DNA from: Microbacter margulisiae
GTDB taxonomy: Bacteria; Bacteroidota; Bacteroidia; Bacteroidales; Paludibacteraceae
Assembly (NCBI RefSeq): GCF_014192515.1
Contig: NZ_JACHYB010000001.1
Coordinates: 1,736,001 to 1,800,000 of the forward strand
Direction: 5' to 3'
DNA: 64,000 bases
This document shows positions 25,776-37,310 of the stretch, in pieces (the stretch's first letter is position 1; each line of letters begins with the position of its first letter). The notes under the pieces were generated by a model. That model had not been told where the DNA came from, searched no databases, and worked only from the letters and a program-made list of their open reading frames with translations. A program made the position numbers and the translations under genes.

Positions 25776-26618
25776 ATGAAAACAACTTATGAAGTTCGCC
25801 AAGCTGCACATCCTGAAGATGTCAAACATTATGACACCCAAAGATTAAGAAAAGAACACCTAATTAGCCCTATCTTTGTAGGCAATGAAGTAACAATGGT
25901 CTATACGCTATATGACCGGCTGATTGTGGGAGGCGCAATGCCAGTGGATGAAAAATTATCACTGGAAGCAATTGACCCGCTGAAAATGCCTTTCTTTCTT
26001 TCACGGCGGGAGCTTGGAGTTATCAACGTGGGAGGCAAGGGCCGGATTATAGTCGAAGGAATAGCATATGACATGGATTACAAAGAAGCATTATATATTG
26101 GCATGGGAGACAGAAATGTCGTTTTTGAAAGTATAAATTCTACCCAACCTGCAAAATTTTACTTTAATTCCGCTCCTGCACATACAAATTATCCGGATAA
26201 AAAAATTACAAAATCAGATGCGGTTGTAGTGGAAATGGGCTCAATGGAAGAAGCAAATCACAGAGTGATTAACAAATTAATTGTAAATCAGGTATTACCA
26301 ACCTGTCAGTTACAGATGGGAATGACGGAGTTAAAAACCGGTAGTGTATGGAATACAATGCCGGCACACATCCATTCGCGACGCATGGAAGCCTATTTCT
26401 ATTTTGAAGTACCCGAAAATAATGCCGTATGCCATTTCATGGGTGAACCAACAGAAACTCGCCATATTTGGATGCAAAACGAAGAAGCAGTAATTTCGCC
26501 CTCGTGGTCGGTTCATTCAGGAACGGCAACATCAAATTATACTTTTATTTGGGGAATGGGCGGCGAAAACCTGGATTACGGGGATCAAGACTTTTGCAAG
26601 ACAACTGATCTTCGATGA
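25776..26618 (+). CDS. kduI: 5-dehydro-4-deoxy-D-glucuronate isomerase
   Basis: Converts 5-keto-4-deoxyuronate, from polyuronate lyases and unsaturated glucuronyl hydrolases, to 2,5-diketo-3-deoxygluconate. The 280-residue cupin shows the zinc site His198, His200 and Glu205 in MPAHIHSRRMEAYFYFEV and His247 in WSVHSG. Length matches the family. kduD follows by 44 bases, so the pathway's first two steps are encoded together. Confidence 0.96.
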   Translation: MKTTYEVRQAAHPEDVKHYDTQRLRKEHLISPIFVGNEVTMVYTLYDRLIVGGAMPVDEKLSLEAIDPLKMPFFLSRRELGVINVGGKGRIIVEGIAYDMDYKEALYIGMGDRNVVFESINSTQPAKFYFNSAPAHTNYPDKKITKSDAVVVEMGSMEEANHRVINKLIVNQVLPTCQLQMGMTELKTGSVWNTMPAHIHSRRMEAYFYFEVPENNAVCHFMGEPTETRHIWMQNEEAVISPSWSVHSGTATSNYTFIWGMGGENLDYGDQDFCKTTDLR

Positions 26619-26662
26619 AATTTTCGGCAAAACAAGTATTTAACCATAATAACAAAAACATC

Positions 26663-27445
26663 ATGTTGAATAAATTCTCCTTAGAAGGTAAAATTGCCCT
26701 GATCACGGGGGCCTCATATGGTATCGGAATGGCATTGGCAAAAGCAATGGCTGCTGCTGGTGCTACCATCGTTTTTAATGACATCAATGCCGACTTAGTA
26801 ACTAAAGGGGTAGAAGAATATAAAAATAGCGGTGTCAATGCACATGGCTATGTTTTTGATGTTACTAACGAAGATCAGGTCAATGAATACATTACAAGAA
26901 TTGAAAAGGAAGTCGGAATAATTGATATATTGGTCAACAATGCCGGAATTATAAAACGGATACCTGCTATTGAAATGACTGCAAAAGAATTTCGTCAGGT
27001 CATTGACATTGACCTGAATGGACCTTTCATCATGTCAAAAGCTGTCGCTCCGGGAATGATCAAAAAAGGAAGTGGTAAAATTATCAATATCTGTTCTATG
27101 ATGAGCGAGTTGGGACGTGAAACTGTTTCAGCCTATGCTGCAGCCAAAGGAGGGTTAAAAATGTTGACACGCAATCTGGCCTGCGAATGGGGAATGTATA
27201 ATATTCAGGTCAATGGAATTGGACCGGGATACATCGAAACACCACAAACCGCACCTCTTCGCGAAGAAGGACATCCGTTCAATAGTTTCATTATCGGGCG
27301 TACTCCGGCTGGTCGATGGGGAACAGTAGAAGATTTACAGGGGCCAGCGGTCTTTCTTGCATCCAGTGCATCTGATTTTGTAAACGGACACGTTCTTTAC
27401 GTAGATGGAGGTATCTTAGCTTATATCGGCAAACAACCAAATTAA
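26663..27445 (+). CDS. kduD: 2-dehydro-3-deoxy-D-gluconate 5-dehydrogenase (SDR)
   Basis: NAD-dependent short-chain dehydrogenase that reduces 2,5-diketo-3-deoxygluconate to 2-keto-3-deoxygluconate. The 260-residue protein shows the nucleotide loop TGASYGIG (15-22), NNAG (92-95), Ser145, and the YxxxK pair Tyr158/Lys162 in SAYAAAKGG. The frame is open upstream to 26615, overlapping kduI. The ATG at 26663 is preferred because it gives the family start MLNKFSLEGK. Confidence 0.94.
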   Translation: MLNKFSLEGKIALITGASYGIGMALAKAMAAAGATIVFNDINADLVTKGVEEYKNSGVNAHGYVFDVTNEDQVNEYITRIEKEVGIIDILVNNAGIIKRIPAIEMTAKEFRQVIDIDLNGPFIMSKAVAPGMIKKGSGKIINICSMMSELGRETVSAYAAAKGGLKMLTRNLACEWGMYNIQVNGIGPGYIETPQTAPLREEGHPFNSFIIGRTPAGRWGTVEDLQGPAVFLASSASDFVNGHVLYVDGGILAYIGKQPN

Positions 27446-27467
27446 CACAATCTAAATTCAATCAATT

Positions 27468-28589
27468 ATGAGAAAGTTAGCTTTCTTACTTAGCGCAATG
27501 CTGCTGCTTGCATCTTGTAGCAAAACAATGAAAGTCACAGTAAAAAACCCAATCAATATTGATCGGAGTAATGAACTGGTGTCTGTTCCGCTGCAAAACA
27601 TTGTTCAAACCTTAAATCTAAAAGGCAATGAACAATTTATCATTTTGGATCAGAATGGGAAACAAATTCCCTATCAGGTTGAATCGGACAGTATTAATGT
27701 TATTTTCCCGGCAACCGTCAAGGCGAATGGAACCACACAATATTCCATTCACATTGGTAAACCGGAATCATTTGTACCTAAAACCTATGGGCGTTACGTC
27801 CCGGAACGAAAAGATGATTTTGCATGGGAGAATGATCGCATTGCTTACCGCATGTACGGACCGGCATTAGCTGATGAAAATCCAAGCAACGGCGTGGATG
27901 TATGGGTAAAAAGCACTGACTCACTGGTGATCAATAAACGGTATCGAGATGATCCAAAAGGGATTTCATATCATGTTGATCATGGACAAGGATTAGATTG
28001 TTATAAAGTAGCACATACTTTGGGAGCAGGAGGGATTGCCCCTTACACAAATACAAAACTGTGGGTACAAAATCATTATTCTACCTGGAAAGTCCTTGAG
28101 AATGGGCCTTTACGTACTGTTTTCACCCTTACATATGATTCCGTTTATGTAGGAAACGCCTACTTAAAGGAAACAATCACCATCTCCCTGGATGCTGGTT
28201 CGCAGCTAAACAAAGGTATTGTTACATATGAAGGCACATTGCCTCCCAACTTTCAGGTTGCTACGGGAATAACCCTGCATGGGAACAAAGGAGTTATAAA
28301 ATCAGATCAAAATGCAGGCTATATAGCCTATGCAGAAACAGCTACTTCTGATGCCGGCGTTCCTGAAGGACAAGATTATATTGGAGTAGTGGTTCCAGAA
28401 CAAATCACTGCCGTAAAAGTGCAAGATGATCATTTACTGGCTATTGAATCTTATCAGCCACAACAACAATTCACGTACTATTTCGGAGCCGGTTGGAGCC
28501 GATGGGGATTTCCTTCCAACCAGGCATGGTTTGATTATATCAAACAATTTACCCTGGAACTCAAAAACCCCCTGCAAGTATCTTATTGA
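27468..28589 (+). CDS. DUF4861 family lipoprotein
   Basis: A 373-residue lipoprotein with a lipobox (LLLASC, Cys17). The mature part (MKVTVKNPINIDRSNELVSVP, later YRMYGPALADENPSNGVDVW and GGIAPYTNTKLWV) matches the DUF4861 family, found in pectin and uronate utilisation loci of Bacteroidota. It lies 22 bases after kduD and closes the operon at a strong terminator. A role in handling unsaturated uronate oligosaccharides in the periplasm is likely from context. The activity is not established here. Confidence 0.75.
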   Translation: MRKLAFLLSAMLLLASCSKTMKVTVKNPINIDRSNELVSVPLQNIVQTLNLKGNEQFIILDQNGKQIPYQVESDSINVIFPATVKANGTTQYSIHIGKPESFVPKTYGRYVPERKDDFAWENDRIAYRMYGPALADENPSNGVDVWVKSTDSLVINKRYRDDPKGISYHVDHGQGLDCYKVAHTLGAGGIAPYTNTKLWVQNHYSTWKVLENGPLRTVFTLTYDSVYVGNAYLKETITISLDAGSQLNKGIVTYEGTLPPNFQVATGITLHGNKGVIKSDQNAGYIAYAETATSDAGVPEGQDYIGVVVPEQITAVKVQDDHLLAIESYQPQQQFTYYFGAGWSRWGFPSNQAWFDYIKQFTLELKNPLQVSY

Positions 28590-28608
28590 CAAAAAAATAA
28601 CAACAAAT

Positions 28609-28650
28609 AAAAAAACCGTGTGGCTTAATGGCTTCACGGTTTTTGTGTTT
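28609..28650 (+). terminator. Rho-independent terminator of the kduID operon
   Basis: The arm AAAAACCGTG (28611-28620) pairs perfectly with CACGGTTTTT (28635-28644) over 10 bp, with a 14-base loop, followed by GTGTTT. Confidence 0.87.
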
Positions 28651-28739
28651 CCTGAAAAAATGACGTACATTCGTAGGAATCAAATTGCAGATTCAAAAAT
28701 CAGGATATTTTATTCATTAACAACACAATACAAAAAGGC

Positions 28740-31335
<2,596 letters not shown>

Positions 31336-31398
31336 CCCCAAAACTTTAAAATGGAAACATTCCTACCTAAAAAATTGTGTTTGGGTTATAAAAGTGAG

Positions 31399-31406
31399 TA
31401 CCTTTG
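31399..31406 (+). promoter_or_regulatory. -7 element of the DUF4783-nadC unit
   Basis: TACCTTTG lies 22 bases upstream of the ATG at 31429. A TTGT at 31375-31378 is 20 bases upstream and may serve as the -33 element. Confidence 0.55.
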
Positions 31407-31428
31407 CCAAAACTAAAACATAAAGAAA

Positions 31429-31821
31429 ATGAAACGAATGAATCGATTTTTAATCTTGGTTTGTGTTTCAGTCTTTTTTGTATCTATTTGTCAAGCACAA
31501 ACTACGGACAATCTCACTAAAAAAATTTCAAACGCATTCAACACTCAAAACATAGGAATGCTATCAGATCTTTTCTCTAATGATGCAGAACTTACACTTC
31601 CGGATGGTAATAACTTTAGGAAAGATAACTTAGATGAACAACTAAACAGATTTATCAGACAAAAAAAGGTTTCTGGATTCGAGGCGTTGCATGAAGGAGA
31701 GAAGGGCAACCGGATGTTTATTATTGGTAATCTGCATTCTCCATCAGCTACATACCGCATTAATCTATTTCTTAAAAACGAAAGCGGAAACTTTCTCATT
31801 TATCAAATTAAAATAGAATAA
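31429..31821 (+). CDS. DUF4783 family secreted protein
   Basis: A 130-residue protein with a signal peptide (1-23, ending CQAQ). The mature part has the cystatin/NTF2-like pattern of DUF4783 (LTKKISNAFNTQNIGMLSDLF, then the LTLPDG strand). It lies 6 bases upstream of nadC, an association common in Bacteroidota, although no link to NAD synthesis is known. Its function is unknown; a carrier or lipid-binding fold has been suggested for such proteins. Confidence 0.72.
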   Translation: MKRMNRFLILVCVSVFFVSICQAQTTDNLTKKISNAFNTQNIGMLSDLFSNDAELTLPDGNNFRKDNLDEQLNRFIRQKKVSGFEALHEGEKGNRMFIIGNLHSPSATYRINLFLKNESGNFLIYQIKIE

Positions 31822-31827
31822 AAAACA

Positions 31828-32670
31828 ATGGATCAGACACTGGAACAGCAAATTATAGCATGGTTAAAAGAAGACATCGGTGATGGGGATCACACTTCGT
31901 TATCCTGTATACCTGAAACTGCGAAAGGCAAATCACGGTTGATTATTAAAGAAAAAGGGGTTCTGGCCGGAGTAGAAGTAGCCCAAAAGATTTTCGCCAC
32001 TTTTGATAGTCAGTTAAAAATGAACACATTTCTCCATGACGGAGTAGAAGTCAACTATGGTGATATTGCCTTTGAAGTAGAAGGCAAAGTTTTATCTTTG
32101 CTCCAAACAGAACGTCTGATGCTCAACATTATGCAGCGTATGAGTGGGATTGCAACCACAACCAGTCATTATGCAAAACAACTGGAAGGTCTGAAGACCA
32201 AGGTACTGGACACGCGCAAAACAACTCCCGGAATAAGGCTTCTGGAAAAAGAAGCAGTACGCATCGGGGGCGGCGTTAATCATCGTATCGGTTTATATGA
32301 TATGATTTTGTTGAAAGACAATCATGTTGACTTTGCAGGCGGTATTCAAAAAGCAATTCTTGCTGCTCAGAATTATTTGAAAAAGAACGGAAAAGATTTG
32401 AAAATAGAAATAGAAGTGCGTAATTTTCAAGAAATTGAAGAAGTGCTTGCCACAGGTGGCATTGACCGCGTCATGTTTGACAATTTTTCTATTGAACAAA
32501 CCCGAAAAGCTGTTGAAATGATTAATGGAAAATATGAAACCGAATCATCCGGAGGCATTGTCTTCGAAACATTACGCGCTTATGCCGAATGTGGTGTCGA
32601 TTACATTTCAGTTGGAGCACTAACTCATTCCGTCAAGGGCTTGGACATGAGCTTCAAAGCAGTAAAGTAA
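31828..32670 (+). CDS. nadC: Nicotinate-nucleotide pyrophosphorylase (carboxylating)
   Basis: Makes nicotinate mononucleotide from quinolinate and PRPP in de novo NAD synthesis. The 280-residue type II phosphoribosyltransferase has the N-terminal EDIGDGDHTS motif, TERLMLNIMQRMSGIAT, TRKTTPGIRLLEKEAVRIGG (PRPP and quinolinate site) and the barrel strands IEIEVRNFQEIEEVL, MFDNFS and YISVGALTHSVKGLDMS. No nadA or nadB lies nearby. Confidence 0.96.
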   Translation: MDQTLEQQIIAWLKEDIGDGDHTSLSCIPETAKGKSRLIIKEKGVLAGVEVAQKIFATFDSQLKMNTFLHDGVEVNYGDIAFEVEGKVLSLLQTERLMLNIMQRMSGIATTTSHYAKQLEGLKTKVLDTRKTTPGIRLLEKEAVRIGGGVNHRIGLYDMILLKDNHVDFAGGIQKAILAAQNYLKKNGKDLKIEIEVRNFQEIEEVLATGGIDRVMFDNFSIEQTRKAVEMINGKYETESSGGIVFETLRAYAECGVDYISVGALTHSVKGLDMSFKAVK

Positions 32671-32726
32671 CAGATATTTCTTATGAATTAACGATCGTTG
32701 TGCCGGATAACTAACAACTAATGTTT

Positions 32727-33461
32727 TTACTTGGCACGAATCCTCCAACGCGTAGCCATCAGGAACACACTAACCACGCTGAGGAAATAAACCACATCCC
32801 TACTGTCAATCACACCACGGCTCATAGATGTATAATGATCATTAATGCCAAGCGCAGCAATAGCAATTTGTTTTGCACCCGAAAAAGTCAAAGATGCTAA
32901 TAAATCAAAGCCGAAATAAAACCCAAACGACAAGGTGACTGCTAAGATGAAGGCTGTAATCTGATTATCGCTCAAAGAAGAGGCAAAAATACCAATAGCA
33001 ACGTAAACAGAAGCCAATAAAAAGAGCCCGATAAAAGAACCAAAGAAACCGCCAACATCCACATTACCAATAGGATCTGCTATATAATATACTGATATAA
33101 AATAGACTAGGGTTGGCAGGAGAGAAACCAACACCAAAAGTAAACCAGCCAAATATTTGGATAACACAATGTTCCATTTGGCAATCGGACGGGTGAACAG
33201 CAACTCCAATGTACCGGTGCGCTTTTCTTCAGCAAATAAACGCATCGTAATGGCGGGAATCAGGAAAAGATACAACCAGGGTGCCAATGAAAATAATCCA
33301 TCCGCCTGTGCGTAACCGGAATCGAGTATATTATAATTGCCCGGGAAAACCCAAAGAAATAATCCTGTAAGAATCAGAAAAATACCTACAACGAGGTAGC
33401 CTATAGCAGAACTAAAAAAATTAGCAAATTCTTTTCTGAGCAATGCAACCATTGAATTCAT
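32727..33461 (-). CDS. gldF: GldF-type ABC transporter permease
   Basis: A 244-residue inner-membrane ABC-2 permease with six hydrophobic segments. It carries MVALLRKEFANFFSSAIGYL at the N terminus and the AEEKRTGTLELLFTRPI loop of the Nat/GldF family. GldF acts with GldA (ATPase) and GldG in gliding and type IX secretion organisms, but homologues also occur in non-gliding Bacteroidales. gldG, normally directly downstream, is missing: the next gene on that side is the convergent nadC. A promoter element lies at 33482-33489. Confidence 0.85.
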   Translation of the reverse strand: MNSMVALLRKEFANFFSSAIGYLVVGIFLILTGLFLWVFPGNYNILDSGYAQADGLFSLAPWLYLFLIPAITMRLFAEEKRTGTLELLFTRPIAKWNIVLSKYLAGLLLVLVSLLPTLVYFISVYYIADPIGNVDVGGFFGSFIGLFLLASVYVAIGIFASSLSDNQITAFILAVTLSFGFYFGFDLLASLTFSGAKQIAIAALGINDHYTSMSRGVIDSRDVVYFLSVVSVFLMATRWRIRAK

Positions 33462-33481
33462 CGCAATCTGTTTTTGAATAG

Positions 33482-33489
33482 CAAAGATA
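33482..33489 (-). promoter_or_regulatory. -7 element of gldF
   Basis: On the minus strand this reads TATCTTTG, 20 bases upstream of the start codon. Confidence 0.5.
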
Positions 33490-33620
33490 GCTAATTACCC
33501 GGATTACTCCATTGAAAAATTTTCACTCAGACCGATAAAAAAAATATCGTTGAAAAACTGATTCTCTTATGTTTATAAAAAGTTCACCGGACAAAATCTT
33601 AGAACAACGGGAAAAATCAG

Positions 33621-33628
33621 TAACTTTG
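33621..33628 (+). promoter_or_regulatory. -7 element of the surface-repeat gene
   Basis: TAACTTTG lies 22 bases upstream of the ATG at 33651. Confidence 0.5.
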
Positions 33629-33650
33629 CAATCTAAGTATTGAGGGCTTT

Positions 33651-34802
33651 ATGCGAAAAATTATTTCAGCTTTATTATTGTCATTTTCTCTCATTAGTTG
33701 GGGACAATCTCATAAAACGGCCATTAATTTTTCAGTCTGGGATCCTCTGGCAACTCTCCCGGTTTCATACCATCAACCAGCCGTGCTTTCATTGGGGATT
33801 CCTGAATCAAAAACAAGTTCATTAAGCGGTTTATCAGTGAATTTCCTAAACACAGTTAACTATGGAGTAATGAACGGAGTGCAGATAACAGGTATCTATT
33901 CACGGATTGACAGTATAGCTCGAGGATTTACATTTACCGGCATTTACAATATTCAGCGAAATAATTTTTCAGGTGTTGCTGCAAGTGGCTTAATGAGTAT
34001 CAACAAAGGAATGTTTCAAGGCCTACAAGTATCCAATGTTCAAAATATAGAAATCACTGATTTAGAAGGACTACAAATTGCTGGATTTATGAATGTGGTG
34101 GGTGGCACTCTTCATGGAGGACAAATGACGGCAGGCATTAACGTAGCACAATCCATCCAGTCATCCATACAAATAGCGGGATTAGTGAATTTCAGTCTTC
34201 ACGATTCAAAAGGAATACAAATTGGAGGATTAGTCAATGTGGCAACGTCATTAAAAGGTGCTCAGATCGGATTATTGAATTTCACGAAAAAGTTACAGGG
34301 AGTACAAATCGGAGCCATCAATTATTCTGCTGATACCAATGCCGTGAAAATAGGATTAGTATCCGTATCACCCCGAACCCAAATACGACCCATTGTTTTT
34401 TGGAGTAATATATCCACTTACAATGCCGGAGTAAGGTTCATGAATCGCTATACTTATTCCATTATTGGATTTGGCACACCTTATGATCCAATCCATTTTG
34501 CTTCATCTGGTCTTATTTTTTATCGGCTGGGGGTTTATCACACCGTAAGGCGCCTGACATTAAGTGGAGATTTAGGCATTAGTTATTTGTTGTTTTTTTC
34601 AACTTCTCATGGGGACAGCGGCATTTCCGGCGAAGGAAGAATTAATGTTGAATATGCGCTGAATCAATGGCTATCCATTATCGCATCTGGGGGTTATACA
34701 AAAAGAAAATATTTCTTTGGTAGCCGGACAACTCAAATGAAGCCAATAGCCGAAGTTGGAATTATTCTTCCCAACATATTAAATTATAGATCATTAAAAT
34801 AA
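33651..34802 (+). CDS. Outer-membrane-type protein with GxQIGxxN-like surface repeats (LA_2272-like)
   Basis: A 383-residue protein with a signal peptide (1-18). Residues about 80-250 hold tandem repeats of about 20 residues with the pattern G-hydrophobic-Q-hydrophobic-x-G-hydrophobic-x-N, for example KGIQIGGLVN, KGAQIGLLN and QGVQIGAIN. This repeat defines the LA_2272-type surface repeat family. The C-terminal third (LTLSGDLGISYLLFFS, IIASGGYTKRKYFFG) looks like beta-barrel strands. The next gene starts inside its stop codon (TAATG), so the two are translationally coupled. The family label rests on the repeat pattern only. Confidence 0.55.
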   Translation: MRKIISALLLSFSLISWGQSHKTAINFSVWDPLATLPVSYHQPAVLSLGIPESKTSSLSGLSVNFLNTVNYGVMNGVQITGIYSRIDSIARGFTFTGIYNIQRNNFSGVAASGLMSINKGMFQGLQVSNVQNIEITDLEGLQIAGFMNVVGGTLHGGQMTAGINVAQSIQSSIQIAGLVNFSLHDSKGIQIGGLVNVATSLKGAQIGLLNFTKKLQGVQIGAINYSADTNAVKIGLVSVSPRTQIRPIVFWSNISTYNAGVRFMNRYTYSIIGFGTPYDPIHFASSGLIFYRLGVYHTVRRLTLSGDLGISYLLFFSTSHGDSGISGEGRINVEYALNQWLSIIASGGYTKRKYFFGSRTTQMKPIAEVGIILPNILNYRSLK

Positions 34803-36292
34803 TGCGGGGAATATTGATTTTTCTATTATGCGCCTGTTTTGACATCGGGTATGCTCAGGTAGCTGATACTATACATTATCAGCTACCTGATTATGCAGAT
34901 TCAATTCAAAGCACAGTACAGAAACTCAAGAAAAAACCAATACTCGCTGCTGCCGAAACTTTTGGATTGAACATGGTGGTTTGGGACGCCGATTATTTAT
35001 CAGGACAGGATTTTGCCAAGATAAACCTCTCCACCATGCATAATAACTTAAAAACAGGATTCATGTGGGATAATGACAACATGTCCACCAATCTGTTTTT
35101 ACATCCTTATTCCGGTAGTTTATCATTTACTTCTGCACGAGCCAATGGAATGAACTTTTGGCAATCACTGCCTTTTTCAGCCGGAGGTAGTTTAATGTGG
35201 GAATGCTTTATGGAGAATCAACCACCTTCGACAAATGATTTTTTGGCCACAACATTCGGAGGAGCCATGTTGGGTGAAATACTTTACAGGTTGTCAAACT
35301 CGGTTTATGACGATAGCAAAACAGGGTCAGCACGTGTCTTGAGTGAATTGGCAGGATTTATCTTTACGCCAATGGTAGAATTTAATCGAATTATCTCAGG
35401 AGAGGCATTCAGGGTAAGGCATCGCCCACAAAATACAATTCCGGCATTACCACCGGTACATTTATACCTGAATTGGGGAGGAAGATTTATATCAGAACGG
35501 AGTCACCTCTTTCAGGGAAGTTATGGGTTAGCATTTGGGCTTCGAACAGTTTACGGTGACCCTTTTGATGAGTCAAACTATAAACCGTACGATTGGTTTA
35601 CTTTTAATTTAGAACTAAATGTCGGAGGAGCACAACCTGTATTAAACACAGCCAATGCAGTGGGACTAATCTGGGGAAAACACGTTGACATGCCCAGAAA
35701 TCAGGATGCTGTTATAGGCATTTATCAACATTTTAATTTTTACGATTCCGATCCAATTGCTGTCAGCGGCTCAGAGATAAAACCATATCAGGTGGCTGAA
35801 ACCGTCTCTTTTGGACCGGGAATGCTTTATAAACTGAATACAGAAAACAACCGAATGCAGTTTGTGATAAAAAGTTTCACAAGCCTTGTACTGCTAGGAG
35901 CCACATACACAGATCATTTAAAGCTTCCTGACCGTGAATATAATATGGGGCAGGGATTTAGTATCAATTTAGATGCTAATTTAGCGATGCAAAAAATAGG
36001 GGATTTTGGGATCAAAATCTACAATCTAAATCTCTATACATGGAAAGGTTATCCACTAAACGTAGATTACATGCACCAGACAGAAGAACAAAATAACTAT
36101 CTAAACACCGAAGGAGACAAAGGACATAGCAACCTGTTTATTATTACTCCTACATTAAATCTACAGTTATCGCCTTCGCTCAGTTTAATGATCGAACAAC
36201 GTCGTTTTATTCGTATCGCCCATTATGTTTATTATCCTAATATGACTTATGCAACTTTTGACTCCAGGGTCACGCTTCAATATAAATTCTAA
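34802..36292 (+). CDS. DUF3943 family outer-membrane protein
   Basis: A 496-residue protein with a signal peptide (1-18). The DUF3943 core is clear: NNLKTGFMWDNDNMSTNLFL, HPYSGSLSFTSARANGMNFW and WECFMENQPPSTNDFLATTF. The C-terminal half consists of barrel-like strands and ends FDSRVTLQYKF, with a terminal Phe typical of outer-membrane barrels. Its start overlaps the stop of the repeat protein by one base. Function unknown. Confidence 0.72.
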   Translation: MRGILIFLLCACFDIGYAQVADTIHYQLPDYADSIQSTVQKLKKKPILAAAETFGLNMVVWDADYLSGQDFAKINLSTMHNNLKTGFMWDNDNMSTNLFLHPYSGSLSFTSARANGMNFWQSLPFSAGGSLMWECFMENQPPSTNDFLATTFGGAMLGEILYRLSNSVYDDSKTGSARVLSELAGFIFTPMVEFNRIISGEAFRVRHRPQNTIPALPPVHLYLNWGGRFISERSHLFQGSYGLAFGLRTVYGDPFDESNYKPYDWFTFNLELNVGGAQPVLNTANAVGLIWGKHVDMPRNQDAVIGIYQHFNFYDSDPIAVSGSEIKPYQVAETVSFGPGMLYKLNTENNRMQFVIKSFTSLVLLGATYTDHLKLPDREYNMGQGFSINLDANLAMQKIGDFGIKIYNLNLYTWKGYPLNVDYMHQTEEQNNYLNTEGDKGHSNLFIITPTLNLQLSPSLSLMIEQRRFIRIAHYVYYPNMTYATFDSRVTLQYKF

Positions 36293-36302
36293 ACACCAAA
36301 TT

Positions 36303-37292
36303 ATGAAACTAATTGCTTTTGGCGCCTCTTTAGCCATCATTTTTTTAATTAGTTGTTCTTCGGCAGCAAAATCAAACCAGCAAACCGATCAACAACAAAC
36401 AGTTAGTGTACCTCAGTTTAATGCAGATTCAGCATATCTCTATGTCAAAACTCAGGTAGATTTTGGGCCCCGAGTCCCTAATACAAAAGCACATGACAAA
36501 TGTGCAGTCTATTTAGTCAAACAAATGGAACGGTTTGGAGCAAAAGTAATTCAGCAGAAAGCTGATTTAAAGATGTTTGACGGAACAATATTACATTCTG
36601 ACAATATCATTGCCAGCTTTAATCCTGCTGCAAAAACGCGCATTTTGTTATGTGCCCACTGGGATAGCCGCCCTTTTTGCGATCATGACTCAAATCCGGC
36701 GAATTATCACAAACCTGTGTTAGGAGCCAATGATGGAGCAAGCGGAGTTGGAGTTTTAATGGAAGTTGCACGACAACTTGGAAAACAATTGCCTAGTGTT
36801 GGCGTTGACATTATTTTCCTCGACTCAGAAGATGTAGGAACACCTGAGTTTGATAAAGGGCCAGAAGACGATAATTCATGGTGCCTTGGCACTCAATATT
36901 GGGCAAAACACCTTATACCATCCAATTATCATGCTAAATTCGGAATTTTACTCGATATGGTAGGAGCTCCGAATGCAAAATTCTACAAAGAACAAGTTTC
37001 GATGGATCACGCACCCGATATTGTAGAAAAAGTGTGGGATCAAGCTAAGGAATATGGATTTTCAGGTTACTTTGTTGATCAGATGGGAGGAGCAATCACA
37101 GATGATCATTTATTTATCAACCAATTAACTGGAATTCCATGTATTGACATCATTCAGGAGGATATGAACAGTTCTACCGGATTTGCACCCTATTGGCACA
37201 CGACTCACGATACGATGGATAATATCGATCGTACGACTTTATTAGCGGTAGGAGAAACGCTTTTGGGAGTGGTGTACAATGAACGACCCTAA
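36303..37292 (+). CDS. M28-family metallopeptidase / glutaminyl cyclase-like lipoprotein
   Basis: A 329-residue lipoprotein (lipobox LISC, Cys at about residue 18). It has the M28/QC core: LLCAHWDSRPFCDHDSN, LGANDGASGVGVLMEVARQL, and IIFLDSEDVGTPEF, then LLDMVGAPNAKFYKE and ITDDHLF with further zinc ligands. In Bacteroidota this form is a type II glutaminyl-peptide cyclotransferase that forms N-terminal pyroglutamate on exported proteins. The frame is open upstream inside the DUF3943 gene; the ATG at 36303, 10 bases after that stop, gives the lipoprotein signal. Confidence 0.82.
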   Translation: MKLIAFGASLAIIFLISCSSAAKSNQQTDQQQTVSVPQFNADSAYLYVKTQVDFGPRVPNTKAHDKCAVYLVKQMERFGAKVIQQKADLKMFDGTILHSDNIIASFNPAAKTRILLCAHWDSRPFCDHDSNPANYHKPVLGANDGASGVGVLMEVARQLGKQLPSVGVDIIFLDSEDVGTPEFDKGPEDDNSWCLGTQYWAKHLIPSNYHAKFGILLDMVGAPNAKFYKEQVSMDHAPDIVEKVWDQAKEYGFSGYFVDQMGGAITDDHLFINQLTGIPCIDIIQEDMNSSTGFAPYWHTTHDTMDNIDRTTLLAVGETLLGVVYNERP

Positions 37293-37310
37293 AGAGAATA
37301 ACATATACAG

